A stretch of 64,000 nucleotides of DNA from UBA2336 sp964419145 (GCA_964419145.1 CAYQOM010000002.1:434001-498000); one strand, 5' to 3'; numbered from the stretch's first letter, positions 17,073-26,901 are shown. Notes: generated by a model from the sequence alone, not told the origin. Numbers and translations: made by a program.

Positions 17073-20000
17073 TTCACACATAATCTGCCCTTACACTGGT
17101 CTTCGGTCATTCACAGAAGAGGAGAGCCTTTATTTTAAGGGTCGCGATTACCAGGTTGATCAGATTACGTCTTTGCTTGAGCAAAACAAGTTCTTGATGG
17201 TAACAGGTGCTTCGGGTGAAGGTAAGTCGTCATTGATTTATGCCGGCTTAATACCCAATGCACGGGCCGGTTTCTTTAAAGCGCGTTACACCAACTGGGT
17301 GGTTGCTGATTTCAGGCCTGAACGCAGTCCGGTAAAGAACATGGCGAAGTCACTGGCTGAGCGATTTGACCGATCAGCTTTTACGATTGAAACAGAGTTG
17401 AAGCGCGGATTTTCATCATTGATTGATTTGTACACGAACTCAGCATTTTTTGCTGACGAAGAAGCACCAGAATGGAATCAGTTTTCGGATATAGAAAAGC
17501 GAGACAAGAAGCGGAAGGCGGCCAACCTGATGCTGATTGTGGATCAGTTTGAAGAGTTCTTTACCAATCCTGAGAATTATCACAACGAGGCTCCTTCGCA
17601 GGATTCACAGGTTGTTGTGAATCTTGTGTTGGAAACTGCCCGTATTGCCATCAAGCGAAATTTACCGGTGTACATTGTCTGCACCATGCGCTCTGATTAT
17701 ATCGGACAATGTTCGGCCTTCAGAGGGCTACCGGAGTATATTGGCTTTTCCCAATTCTTTGTCCCGCGCTTAAAGCGAAAAGATTTGAAGCAAGTAATTG
17801 AAGAACCGGCCATTCTTAGCGGTAACCGAATTTCACAACGCTTAATTGAGCGCCTAGTTTACGATATTTCGGAAGGGGTTGATCAATTGCCGATACTTCA
17901 ACATGCGTTAAGCCAGGTTTGGCTTGCAGCCGATCGCGGCCAGCAAGAGATGGACCTCATTCACTACGCCATGGTGGGGGGTATGCCTGCTGATGAATTG
18001 CCGGACGAAGATCAACAGCGGTTTCGTATATGGTTCAACGAACTACCCGAAAGTCAGCGGCAATTCTATACTGAAACTGGCTTAGCTAAGATTATAGAAA
18101 TTCATGCAAGCATTCTATATGAAAATGCCTGGGAGTATTACAACCGTAAGCACCCGGACCACCCATTAAGTCAGCATGATGCTAAACGTATCATTGTTAA
18201 TGCATTTTGTTGCCTTACCAAGATTGATAACAGCCGGGCAGTTAGGAACCGGATGTCCATAGAAGAGATTACCGCGATCATCAATACACCGGAGTTTACG
18301 TCAAAAGTTGTGGGAGGTGTAATTAATACGTTCCGTGAAGAAGGCAACTCGTTCATTCGCCCCTTTAAAACAGATGACCCCTCTACCCATGATCTTAAGC
18401 CTGAGTCCGTTCTTGATATAACGCATGAGAGTTTAATTCGTAACTGGAGTAAGCTTAACAAATGGGCAAGTCGTGAATATGAGTTTTATTCAACCTTTCT
18501 CGATTTTAAAAAGCAAATGGATCGTTGGAAGCAAAGTGGAAAGAGTAGCGACTTCTTACTTCCGATTGGGCCTTTGACCTATTTTGAAAATTGGTATGAT
18601 ACCTGCAAGCCTAATGCTGCCTGGCTTACGCGCTACTCCGAGGTGCAGGATGATAAAATAAAAGCCAGGGCCCACGCTCATGAAACGTTGGAGGATATCA
18701 AGCAATTTTTAAAACGCAGTGCACGGAAGGTTGCCGTAACAAAGGCTTTCATGAAATACGGACCTCAACGTATCGCTACATCATTAGCCATTGTTATTTT
18801 GATCACCTTGAGTGGATTTTACTGGTACGATGCCGAGCAGAAGAAAAATGATCGTGTGATTGAACGCGTGCGTAGCGAATCGATGAGTTTAATGAAGAGC
18901 GAGCAGGTTGATTTGCAAGCGAAGACTTTCTATTTACTAACAGAAGAACGTTATAAACCAGGTTCGCTAATTCCTTATTTGCAATCATTAGATACGAAAA
19001 GCCGATTGCAACAGGCTGTTGATGTTTACCGAATTCTTATGTATTTGGATAAACGATTTGATGGAGGTTTAAAGTCTGAATTAATCAAATTCATCGAAGA
19101 AAATTGTACGAACGCTTTGTTTATCGAGGAGCCTGATTTTTTAATAACGCAACGAAATAAGTTTATTTTCATTCTGGCGCGCGATCAATACTATGCCCCG
19201 GATGATTTTAAAGTAGGTGTATTAAGACGAGTACTTGAATTTAACCGTGAATTAGTACTCCAGTTTTATCGTAATCCTTCTATGTATCGCCCTGCTGTTC
19301 CGTTTGAGTTAAATGTTGCCCTTCAGTTTTGGCTTACTCTAGGTGATGTTAACAGTGATAAAATAAAGGAACTAGTCGAAATAATTTCGCCTCGCGATGA
19401 TCAGACAAAAGTTGCATTTGTCACGTATTATCCCAAAGGGAGCTTCGAGCCAAACGGGCGTAGTCCTAGTGATTTTAATAATGGGTATCATACTCTGGCT
19501 TCGTTATATGCGGCACTGGGTGATATCAATGGAATTGAGTGGTGCTTTAATACCTTACTGGAACAAGATCAACGGAATTATTTTGAACTGGCCCGTTTAT
19601 TCAATAATCATCAAAATATTATTGGGTTAATGTATCAATATGGTCATCGAAACCAGGTTGACCAAGTCTTGACATGGATCGAAAATAATACTCAGGACAA
19701 TCCACGTCTCACAGTTTACCGAAACATGATCTTAAGGGGCGGATACATCAGTCATTTGTACCCCGAAGCCAATATCGAAAAAACGGTCTTTCGGTCGTAT
19801 CGGGGGTATTTGTATCCAACGCTTTATTTCTGTGACCGCAACGTGTTCGATGAAATTATGGAGGATTATGAAGCGGTAATACGTGAGATAAAGGATCCGA
19901 ACGAGCGCGAGTTTCAATTAGCGTTTAACAGTAAGCGAAAGGCCATGTATCGTCATAAGTACTGGTATGATCGCCAGTTGCCGGTAGATGAGGCGTTGCT

Positions 20001-21108
20001 GGATAAGTGGTTGCAAGAAGCATGGGATCATTACCAAAAGGTAAGCCCACAACACCTGGAGGGTAAAGTATCATCTACTGTGCCTTATTTTACGGATGGA
20101 GTTCGTACCAGCGAGGTATCGCGAAAGGCACAGTTCATTTATCCTGATTACCGTGATGGCTGGTTTAGCTCCACCTATCACACAGATTATTTTTATAACT
20201 GGCTTCGTAAAACTGGTAATGCCTCTAAGCTTTTTCAATCAGGAGATGACCTTATGCTTATTCATGATTGGTTAGCGCGTGCTTTTTTTACCCGAACCTT
20301 TCCGCCACCTGGAGTTGCAGAGAATAACTATAAAGTAGAAGCAGGTGTATTGAAGGATATTCTTGCTTTTGTTGACCAGCATCCTCAGGGTAAGTTGTTT
20401 GATAGAAACTTGTTGTTGCTTATTCTGGCGAATCAGGCATTTGGAGATAAGAATTCTGAAGAAGGGTATTCTTATTTTAAACGTATTGACCCGAAATCAT
20501 TGGAGGGTTCATCAAATCGGTATGAGTACATTGAAAAGATTTTCTTTTTAAACATGATGAAGCAGTTGGCTACTAACCTGGCAAGTTCTGGCTATGGACA
20601 GGATGCTATAAATATGGCCGAACAATTTGTTAACAAAGAGGAACGGGTATACGCCTATTTATTTATGGCAGAGTCTGTTTATCAACAGGATGCAAACCCA
20701 GATGCTTTCATTTATCTGGATTCAGCTTTTTCATATGCTAATCGCATTGACTTCACTTCATTAAACTTTGGCTTAGATAGTCGTTATAATATGATCTTAT
20801 TACTTTCCCGAATGGGGGGTAGTGAAATTAATTCTAAGGCTGTTGAAATACTTCGAGAAATTCCTGAGCAGGGAAAATTCGATGCCATTCTTGCGCGTGT
20901 TGTAGGTGTGGCCTATGAAGGAAATTACTTTCAGGCAAGAATGTCGATTCCGAATACGTTAACAGAAAGTCAGGATTTGGACTGTCGTACTCAGATTCTT
21001 CGGGAAGCATGTAAAAAACGGGATCAATTGATAAATGATAAGCGTTGGGAGTCAATGGATCGTTTTGATGCTTGGTTTTGGTATTATATAAACTACTTAT
21101 CAATCTGA
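17059..21108 (+). CDS. Membrane-anchored nSTAND-type NTPase B (paralogue of A)
   Basis: The 1349-residue protein is a tandem paralogue of the preceding gene. It has the same opening CPYTGLRSFTEEESLYFKGR, Walker A GASGEGKS (50-57), Walker B with DQFEEF, MRSDYIGQC and the block EYIGFSQFFVPRL. A transmembrane helix lies at about 571-589, followed by a long helical repeat-rich C-terminal region that is only distantly related to that of A (shared QF/LF-IYPD-R type segment). The ATG at 17059 lies inside the end of gene A. A TTG one codon earlier is less likely. Near-equal length and conserved NTPase with diverged C-terminus suggest duplication followed by sensor diversification. NTP hydrolysis is expected from intact motifs. 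Confidence 0.83.
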   Translation: MKTSDSHIICPYTGLRSFTEEESLYFKGRDYQVDQITSLLEQNKFLMVTGASGEGKSSLIYAGLIPNARAGFFKARYTNWVVADFRPERSPVKNMAKSLAERFDRSAFTIETELKRGFSSLIDLYTNSAFFADEEAPEWNQFSDIEKRDKKRKAANLMLIVDQFEEFFTNPENYHNEAPSQDSQVVVNLVLETARIAIKRNLPVYIVCTMRSDYIGQCSAFRGLPEYIGFSQFFVPRLKRKDLKQVIEEPAILSGNRISQRLIERLVYDISEGVDQLPILQHALSQVWLAADRGQQEMDLIHYAMVGGMPADELPDEDQQRFRIWFNELPESQRQFYTETGLAKIIEIHASILYENAWEYYNRKHPDHPLSQHDAKRIIVNAFCCLTKIDNSRAVRNRMSIEEITAIINTPEFTSKVVGGVINTFREEGNSFIRPFKTDDPSTHDLKPESVLDITHESLIRNWSKLNKWASREYEFYSTFLDFKKQMDRWKQSGKSSDFLLPIGPLTYFENWYDTCKPNAAWLTRYSEVQDDKIKARAHAHETLEDIKQFLKRSARKVAVTKAFMKYGPQRIATSLAIVILITLSGFYWYDAEQKKNDRVIERVRSESMSLMKSEQVDLQAKTFYLLTEERYKPGSLIPYLQSLDTKSRLQQAVDVYRILMYLDKRFDGGLKSELIKFIEENCTNALFIEEPDFLITQRNKFIFILARDQYYAPDDFKVGVLRRVLEFNRELVLQFYRNPSMYRPAVPFELNVALQFWLTLGDVNSDKIKELVEIISPRDDQTKVAFVTYYPKGSFEPNGRSPSDFNNGYHTLASLYAALGDINGIEWCFNTLLEQDQRNYFELARLFNNHQNIIGLMYQYGHRNQVDQVLTWIENNTQDNPRLTVYRNMILRGGYISHLYPEANIEKTVFRSYRGYLYPTLYFCDRNVFDEIMEDYEAVIREIKDPNEREFQLAFNSKRKAMYRHKYWYDRQLPVDEALLDKWLQEAWDHYQKVSPQHLEGKVSSTVPYFTDGVRTSEVSRKAQFIYPDYRDGWFSSTYHTDYFYNWLRKTGNASKLFQSGDDLMLIHDWLARAFFTRTFPPPGVAENNYKVEAGVLKDILAFVDQHPQGKLFDRNLLLLILANQAFGDKNSEEGYSYFKRIDPKSLEGSSNRYEYIEKIFFLNMMKQLATNLASSGYGQDAINMAEQFVNKEERVYAYLFMAESVYQQDANPDAFIYLDSAFSYANRIDFTSLNFGLDSRYNMILLLSRMGGSEINSKAVEILREIPEQGKFDAILARVVGVAYEGNYFQARMSIPNTLTESQDLDCRTQILREACKKRDQLINDKRWESMDRFDAWFWYYINYLSI

Positions 21109-21911
21109 TGAGCCGCTATAATCCATATTACTATTTGTTATTTGTGCTGTTAATTTTTGGAGCATTTGCTTCCATGGCACAAAATGATTACGGTATACAA
21201 ATCCTGGGTTATGTGGCACTTGCGTTCTCAATTATTTTCTTATTACAATTCATTTTTGAAATAAGAAAAAAGCGTATGGATGTTATTACCGTTGTGGAAC
21301 TTGGTAGTTTGGTTGTGCTATCTGTAATTCTTTTTATGCGCGTTTTTTATTTACGTTTTCCATTTGTAGAAGTATTGTTTGGAATGGCAGGCTTAGTACT
21401 CATTTCAAGTTACCTGATTAAGCTGGCGCTTACATGGAGTAGATTAAAGGCAAAAAATAAAACCATGGGCATACTTATGATTCTATTTATGGGGAGCATA
21501 ATTGCCTATGTTATTTCTATGACAGTTGTTCCGTTTGCTTCAACACTAGCCGAGCCAACAGGGGCCTTAGGTTTTGTTTTGTTGCTATTGTTCCTGGTAA
21601 TAGCTTTTTTTAAGCAAGATATGATTGTAGATGTCGAGCGATTGTCAGCATTCATATTTGTAGCAAGGCTGAAAGATCGATCAATTGTATTAGCAACCCT
21701 ATTTCTGTTATTCACTGCGTATATGGGACTTACGCGGGTTGGTGCTATACCCAAAATGTATCTTGACCAATATCCACAGGCTTATTACAACCTGGTTAAT
21801 CGTGCAGAGTCAGGCGCAGAACAGCTTGAAGAAGGTAAGTTCCGCCATGAGGAATTTAAAGAGAAGTATGATCGCTTTATCCAGCGACATATTCGTAATG
21901 AAAGTAAATAA
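21108..21911 (+). CDS. Seven-helix membrane protein of the TIR/STAND operon
   Basis: The 267-residue protein has about seven hydrophobic helices (near 8-25, 31-50, 59-79, 84-103, 118-138, 145-165 and 184-203) and a charged C-terminal tail of about 60 residues. I recognise no family. The ATG at 21108 overlaps the stop of NTPase B by one base (TGATG), so translation is coupled, and the next gene starts 6 bases after its stop. Its place between membrane-anchored NTPases and a cyclase-homology protein suggests a membrane partner, channel or effector of this system. This is inferred from context only. Confidence 0.7.
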   Translation: MSRYNPYYYLLFVLLIFGAFASMAQNDYGIQILGYVALAFSIIFLLQFIFEIRKKRMDVITVVELGSLVVLSVILFMRVFYLRFPFVEVLFGMAGLVLISSYLIKLALTWSRLKAKNKTMGILMILFMGSIIAYVISMTVVPFASTLAEPTGALGFVLLLLFLVIAFFKQDMIVDVERLSAFIFVARLKDRSIVLATLFLLFTAYMGLTRVGAIPKMYLDQYPQAYYNLVNRAESGAEQLEEGKFRHEEFKEKYDRFIQRHIRNESK

Positions 21912-21917
21912 AGCAGC

Positions 21918-23633
21918 GTGTCGGACGGTATTCATCAACTTCAATTATTGGTCAATGCGGGACGTTACCTTGAAGCAAGGCAGTTAGCGGACAGGTTAAG
22001 CAAAGGTTCGGATGGAATTAATACCAGAATTAATCAACTACTTGCTTTAAGTCTGTCAAAGTCTGGCTCTCCTGAGAATGCCCAGGAACTCCTTGAGCCC
22101 ATTTATCAGGCTATGCCAGAGGATGTAGAGACTGCGGGTATTCTTGGTGGTATTTATAAGGAACTATTTAAAAAGCATCAAGACTCCAAATACGCCATTC
22201 TTTCGCGCGATACTTATTTAAAAAATTTTCAGGCTACAAAGCATTATTATCCTGGAATCAATGCGGCAACTATGTCGGCTATTGCAGGACGGGCCGCTCA
22301 AGGAAAGGAGATTGCAACAGAAGTTATTTCACTGATTAATCTACAAACAACAGATTTTTGGGAAGTGGCTACTTTGGCAGAGGCGTACCTGCTCACCAAA
22401 AACAGAACGCAGTCTGTAGAGTGTTTTATTCGGGCGCGCCAGTTGGCGGGTACAGACTGGGGCAAAGTTACGAGCGTATACAACCAACTTTGGCTGCTGA
22501 ATCATTATGTTCCGGTGCCGAAGGAAATTCAAAAGGTGTTCAGCCCACCCAATGTGGTGGCTTTTGTCGGACACATGCTGGATCAGCCAAGCCGGACAAC
22601 CCCACGTTTTCCCGCCTCCATAGAAACAAAAATTAAAGATGCTGTTAAGGGGGCAATCCAAACATTGAATGCCAGTATTGGCTATTGCTCTGTTGCCTGT
22701 GGCGGTGATATTCTATTTGCTGAAGCTGTGGAAGAAGCAGGAGGGGAACTTCAGCTTTTCCTGCCGTTTGCGAAAGATGATTTTGTTGAAATCAGTGTTC
22801 GGTTTGCAGGCGAAAATTGGATTGAGCGTTTCAATCAGCTTATTGAAAGACATCCGGTTACCTATGTTACGCAAGAAACGTATGCGGGGTATGATGATTT
22901 GTTTAGCCTGCAGAGTCGGGTGATTTTTGGTTCCGCTGTTTTACGCTCAGCCGGGTTTCACCAGGAGCCATCGTTGTTAACAGTATTGTCCGAAACGGAT
23001 TTGAAGCGAAGAGAAGGAGGTACACGGGATACCATTCGCTTATGGCCATTTTCCGACAAGCATATCAATATTAATCCCGATTTATATCTGGGCTCAACTA
23101 CAGCAGTAACTTCAACGTCCAGCGCTGCACCTGTTTCTGAAAGGGGTTCGGATCGTCCTGTGCTTTATCTGGTGCTGGCTGATTTAACCCAACTTTCTCC
23201 TTTGGATAAGGAAAAGATAAATAAAGCAATTCAGGTCAGGCTCTCAGATGGATTGCTAACGTTTAAAGCTGCTGAGTTACTGCACGACTCCATGTTGATG
23301 GCGTTTGAAACAGAGGCTGCGACTATTGATTTTGTTCAGTTGGTAATGGCGCAGTTACCGAAAGGAGAAAAATTGATCAAAATAAGTTTACATGCAGGGC
23401 CAACTTATGTTGATGAGGATGGTCAAAAATTCATCGGTAAGGAAAATATTAATGGTTCCACGTTACAGGCTATCAATCAGTTTTCTCCACATGGGGGTAT
23501 TGTAGCCAGCGATTTGTTTGCAGCATTGTTGGCATTAAATCGAAAGAAATTTAAGCTGGAGTATGTTGGTGCGATACAGCCGGAAGATGGTAAGACTATG
23601 GGGCTGTATAATGTTTTTATCAAGCTGATGTAG
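21918..23633 (+). CDS. TPR-S (MAP3K TRAFs-binding-like) / SLOG-like / nucleotide-cyclase-homology protein
   Basis: Three parts are visible in 571 residues. Residues 1 to about 205 are TPR-like and include HYYPGINAAT (109-118), the hallmark of the MAP3K TRAFs-binding/TPR-S family. Residues about 212-340 (VVAFVGHML, SVACGGDILFAEA) resemble a Rossmann/SLOG-type nucleotide-binding domain. Residues about 414-571 resemble a class III adenylate/guanylate cyclase homology domain, with D422 and D457 at likely metal positions and ISLHAGPTYVDEDG. The usual Asn-x-x-x-Arg pair is not obvious (NGSTLQAINQ), so catalytic activity is doubtful. The start is GTG at 21918, 6 bases after the previous stop. It probably senses or makes a nucleotide signal for the operon. 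Confidence 0.78.
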   Translation: MSDGIHQLQLLVNAGRYLEARQLADRLSKGSDGINTRINQLLALSLSKSGSPENAQELLEPIYQAMPEDVETAGILGGIYKELFKKHQDSKYAILSRDTYLKNFQATKHYYPGINAATMSAIAGRAAQGKEIATEVISLINLQTTDFWEVATLAEAYLLTKNRTQSVECFIRARQLAGTDWGKVTSVYNQLWLLNHYVPVPKEIQKVFSPPNVVAFVGHMLDQPSRTTPRFPASIETKIKDAVKGAIQTLNASIGYCSVACGGDILFAEAVEEAGGELQLFLPFAKDDFVEISVRFAGENWIERFNQLIERHPVTYVTQETYAGYDDLFSLQSRVIFGSAVLRSAGFHQEPSLLTVLSETDLKRREGGTRDTIRLWPFSDKHININPDLYLGSTTAVTSTSSAAPVSERGSDRPVLYLVLADLTQLSPLDKEKINKAIQVRLSDGLLTFKAAELLHDSMLMAFETEAATIDFVQLVMAQLPKGEKLIKISLHAGPTYVDEDGQKFIGKENINGSTLQAINQFSPHGGIVASDLFAALLALNRKKFKLEYVGAIQPEDGKTMGLYNVFIKLM

Positions 23634-23654
23634 CGTTAATACTTAACTTAGAAT

Positions 23655-25823
23655 ATGCCTTCTTTAATGCCCGATTATGAATATGACATCTTTATCAGTT
23701 ATCGCCATAACGATAATCGAAGTGGTTGGGTAACAGAATTTGTAAATGCTTTACAGGAGGAACTGGCCGCCACTATTAAAGAGCCACTCGCCATTTATTT
23801 CGATAAAAACCCCCACGATGGGTTACTCGAGACTCATCATGTGGATAAGAGCTTGGAGGGGAAATTAAAGTGCCTCATTTTTATTCCCATTATTTCGCAG
23901 ACTTACTGCGATCCAAAATCCTTTGCGTGGCAACATGAATTTTGTGCCTTTAATAAACGGGCACAAGAGGATCAGATTGGACGAGACATTAAATTAGGTA
24001 ATGGAAATGTAGCCAGCAGAATTCTGCCCGTTAAAATTCATGACCTTGACTTGGAAGATAGCACCACGATTGAAAATGAAATTGATGGTGTGGTGAGGGC
24101 AATCGAATTCATCTACAAAGAAGCGGGTGTTAACCGACCGCTTGCTCATGATGATAGTGATGAAAGAAATCTTAATCGGACGAAATACAAAAACCAGGTA
24201 AATAAAGTTGCAAATGCGATCAAGGAAATTGTCATAGCTATTAAAAATCCGACCTTACTTGCTAAAAAAGCAGCGGACGAAAAAGTATCAGCTAATACTC
24301 CCAAGACGAACAAAAGACTTATTACAGGTGTAGTAGCATTACTTCTTTTAGTCACTGCGATTTATTTTATTTATCCTACATTTCAATCAATTGAAATTAA
24401 ACAGGAAATAACAGATAAATCTATTGCTGTGCTGCCCTTCGATGATTTTATAGAAGAGGAAAGCATGAAGTATTTCGCTGATGGACTCACGGAGGAGATA
24501 CTAAATGTATTAGCTAAGGCCCCTGATTTGAAAGTAGCTTCCCGTACCTCTTCCTTTCAGTACAAAGACAAAGATGATGATGCCCGCAAAATTGCGAAAG
24601 AATTGGGAGTGGCACATATTATTGAAGGTTCAGTACGGGGTTCAGCGGAGCGCATGAGAATTACAGTTCAGCTCATCAGGGCATCAGATGGCTTTCATTT
24701 ATGGTCAGAAACCTACGACAAAACAAAAGACGATGTTATTCAGATTCAGGAAGATATTGCGTTGAAGATTGCACAGGCCATGCAAACAGCCATGGATCCG
24801 GTTGCACTGAAAGACATGATGCAATCGGGAACAAGTAACATTGAAGCTTATACCTACTATTTGAAAGGTTTGTCATTTGGATCATTTGCGGAAGGATATG
24901 ATGATTTTGAAAAGGCAAGGGTTCTTGACCCAACGTTCGCATTAGCCCATTATAGGGCTGCCAGATTTTGGTATAGTCAATTACTAATTACTGCCGGTGA
25001 AAGTGATAAGACGGACAAAAGTTATTTAGAAAAAATTGACCTTTACAACCAAAGAATAGAATTAGCTATTCAATATGCACTTCCTGTTGACAGGATACAT
25101 TATCATGCAAACCAGGCCTTTGTTAATATGGAATTTCGTAAGGCTTTGAATTTGTATAAACAATACACCAAAGAAAGACCTAACGAAACTACTGTATTAC
25201 GAGAAATCGTCTCTTTATTGGTATTTCTTGGGGACTACAAGGAGGCAGGTTTTTATGCCGACACTTTTGCGAAAAATATACTGCATAATGAGGCTAATTA
25301 CTCCCGAGCTATTAACACTTTATTTCATGCACGAAAGTATACGCTAGGATCGGAATTTGCACGAAAGGCACTATTGGAGTTTCCTAATAGTGAAGGTGTA
25401 TTATATCAGGCTCATCGAATGTTTCTTTGGAGTGGAATGATGAATGAGGCGAGGGAGGCGTATAAGGGTTATATGCAATTAGGAATAACAAGAGATACAC
25501 GGATTGTTAAATTGAGACAAGCATGTGCAGAGGGAGATTCTGTACTGGCCTACTCTATTTATTCGAATGAAATTGAAAGTAATGGACGGTACATTACAAA
25601 ATGGTTAAGCCTTATGTGTTTGGGAAAATCAAACGAAGCGATACGCTTACTTAAACCACTTGAAGAGAGTGGTGAGCTGTTTAGTCTATCCTCATGGCTT
25701 CACTATTCTATATTTGATGCAAAGCATTATCCTAAACTACAGGCAATTTTGGAAAGGGAGAATGCAAACCAACGAGAATTAATTGAACTTCCTTTTGCTC
25801 TGAAAACTACAGCGAATCAATAA
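23655..25823 (+). CDS. TIR-TM-TolB-like-TPR protein (TIR-2)
   Basis: The 722-residue protein starts with a TIR domain (YDIFISYRHND; putative catalytic Glu95 in FAWQHEF) closely related to TIR-1. A single transmembrane helix lies at about 222-240. Beyond it is a TolB/FlgO-like domain (256-376: SIAVLPFDDF, YFADGLTEEIL, EGSVRGS) of the kind attached to bacterial adenylate cyclases, then TPR-like helices to the end. TIR is expected inside and the TolB-TPR part outside the membrane. It follows the cyclase-homology gene by 21 bases, and its stop overlaps a truncated third TIR start (TAATG). It is likely a membrane signalling component of the operon. Confidence 0.83.
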   Translation: MPSLMPDYEYDIFISYRHNDNRSGWVTEFVNALQEELAATIKEPLAIYFDKNPHDGLLETHHVDKSLEGKLKCLIFIPIISQTYCDPKSFAWQHEFCAFNKRAQEDQIGRDIKLGNGNVASRILPVKIHDLDLEDSTTIENEIDGVVRAIEFIYKEAGVNRPLAHDDSDERNLNRTKYKNQVNKVANAIKEIVIAIKNPTLLAKKAADEKVSANTPKTNKRLITGVVALLLLVTAIYFIYPTFQSIEIKQEITDKSIAVLPFDDFIEEESMKYFADGLTEEILNVLAKAPDLKVASRTSSFQYKDKDDDARKIAKELGVAHIIEGSVRGSAERMRITVQLIRASDGFHLWSETYDKTKDDVIQIQEDIALKIAQAMQTAMDPVALKDMMQSGTSNIEAYTYYLKGLSFGSFAEGYDDFEKARVLDPTFALAHYRAARFWYSQLLITAGESDKTDKSYLEKIDLYNQRIELAIQYALPVDRIHYHANQAFVNMEFRKALNLYKQYTKERPNETTVLREIVSLLVFLGDYKEAGFYADTFAKNILHNEANYSRAINTLFHARKYTLGSEFARKALLEFPNSEGVLYQAHRMFLWSGMMNEAREAYKGYMQLGITRDTRIVKLRQACAEGDSVLAYSIYSNEIESNGRYITKWLSLMCLGKSNEAIRLLKPLEESGELFSLSSWLHYSIFDAKHYPKLQAILERENANQRELIELPFALKTTANQ

Positions 25824-25909
25824 TGAGCGCGTTGATTCAAGATTACGAATATGACATCTTTATCTCTTATTCCCACAATCAAAGAGCCTCTTACCATCTT
25901 GGTACTTAA
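25823..25909 (+). pseudogene. Truncated third TIR gene (28 codons)
   Basis: The ATG overlaps the stop of TIR-2 by one base, and the frame encodes a normal TIR opening, DYEYDIFISYSHNQ. It then departs from the family and ends at TAA 25907-25909. The first 16 residues match the start of TIR-1 and TIR-2. The rest of the domain is missing from the window. It is best explained as the remnant of a deleted or recombined third TIR gene. An assembly error is possible because an N gap lies 0.3 kb away. Confidence 0.72.
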
Positions 25910-25955
25910 TTATTAGAAGTTATTTTTAATCTGCTTGAATTCTAAGCTTGCAGAT

Positions 25956-26901
25956 TTATAATTTTTGTGTAAGGAACGTTAAAACAAATTCCACTGATTC
26001 AGTTGGAACTTCCTCCATCGGAACATGCCCCGCATCATCAAAAATAACCAACGTTGAACCGTTAATGGATTCTTGAAACAAGTAAGCATTCTCTACCGGG
26101 ATCCAGCGATCTTTTTTGCCCCACAGAATCAACGTAGGGGTGGTAATTTGTTGGATGGTATTGCTTTGGTCGGGCTCGTCCTGTTTAATTCTTTTTAACG
26201 TGGCTTCACGATTNNNNNNNNNNCATCAGCTCGTAATATCGGTCGGTTACTTCTTGTTTTACCACATTTTAATTTCCATAAACCTGTTTCATGTTCAGGT
26301 TGAATACAAACTTTGGTGTAATGTGCGTGAAACCTGCTCCGAAAAATGGATTTTGAAGGGCTTTAAATATCCACGGTCTTTTTGTGTTTTTATTTGCATT
26401 CCAGAAACCGGCTGCATCAATCAGTACAAGTTTTTTTACCCGTTCAGGTGCGCGAAGTGCCAGTTTCCAGGCTACGGTTCCACCCATTGAGTTGCCGGCT
26501 ACATAAAAGGTGTCCAACTTCAAACTGTCGGCAAGGGCCAATACCAGTTTCGTGTAATAGTCGGTTGTGTAGGTTTCGGTTTTATTCGGGCCGGTCAATC
26601 CATGACCGGGGAAATCAAGTGAAAACGTTGTGTATGATTTGCTGAGTTCATCTTCCCAGTCTTGCCAGGTATGAAGCGAGGCAAAGCTCCCATGCAAAAG
26701 AAAAATGGGTGTGCCTGATCCGCGTTGACGCACGTGTACTTTGGCATCAAGAGCCTGAATATATTTTGATTCGGGCGTAAAATATTTTTCTTCAAGTTTT
26801 TGAGGGGAAATATCAACCTTGAATCCAATAATCAGGATGCTGATCAGGAGCACGCCAAACACGGCAACAACAATGGTGAGAATTCGCTTAAGACGCTTCA
26901 T
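25956..26901 (-). pseudogene. Alpha/beta hydrolase gene broken by an in-frame stop and an assembly gap
   Basis: The N-terminal 210 residues (ATG 26901) have a membrane-anchoring start, the oxyanion HG segment (LLHGSFASLHTW) and the nucleophile elbow GNSMGG. A TAA at 26269-26271 then interrupts the frame, which reads on as NVVKQEVTDRYYELM into 10 Ns (26214-26223). After the gap the minus strand encodes the family C-terminus with acid WGKKDRW and catalytic His in DAGHVPMEE, ending at 25956. The full triad is thus present in pieces. The stop next to the gap may be an assembly fault. If intact it would be a membrane-bound esterase/hydrolase of unknown substrate. Confidence 0.8.
26214..26223. other. 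Run of 10 Ns (assembly gap)
   Basis: Ten undetermined bases lie inside the hydrolase gene. True gap length is unknown. Nearby sequence should be read with caution. Confidence 0.99.

Noticed and set aside
26116..26490. A + strand frame running across the N gap
   Set aside because: It contains undetermined residues and is antisense to clear hydrolase sequence.
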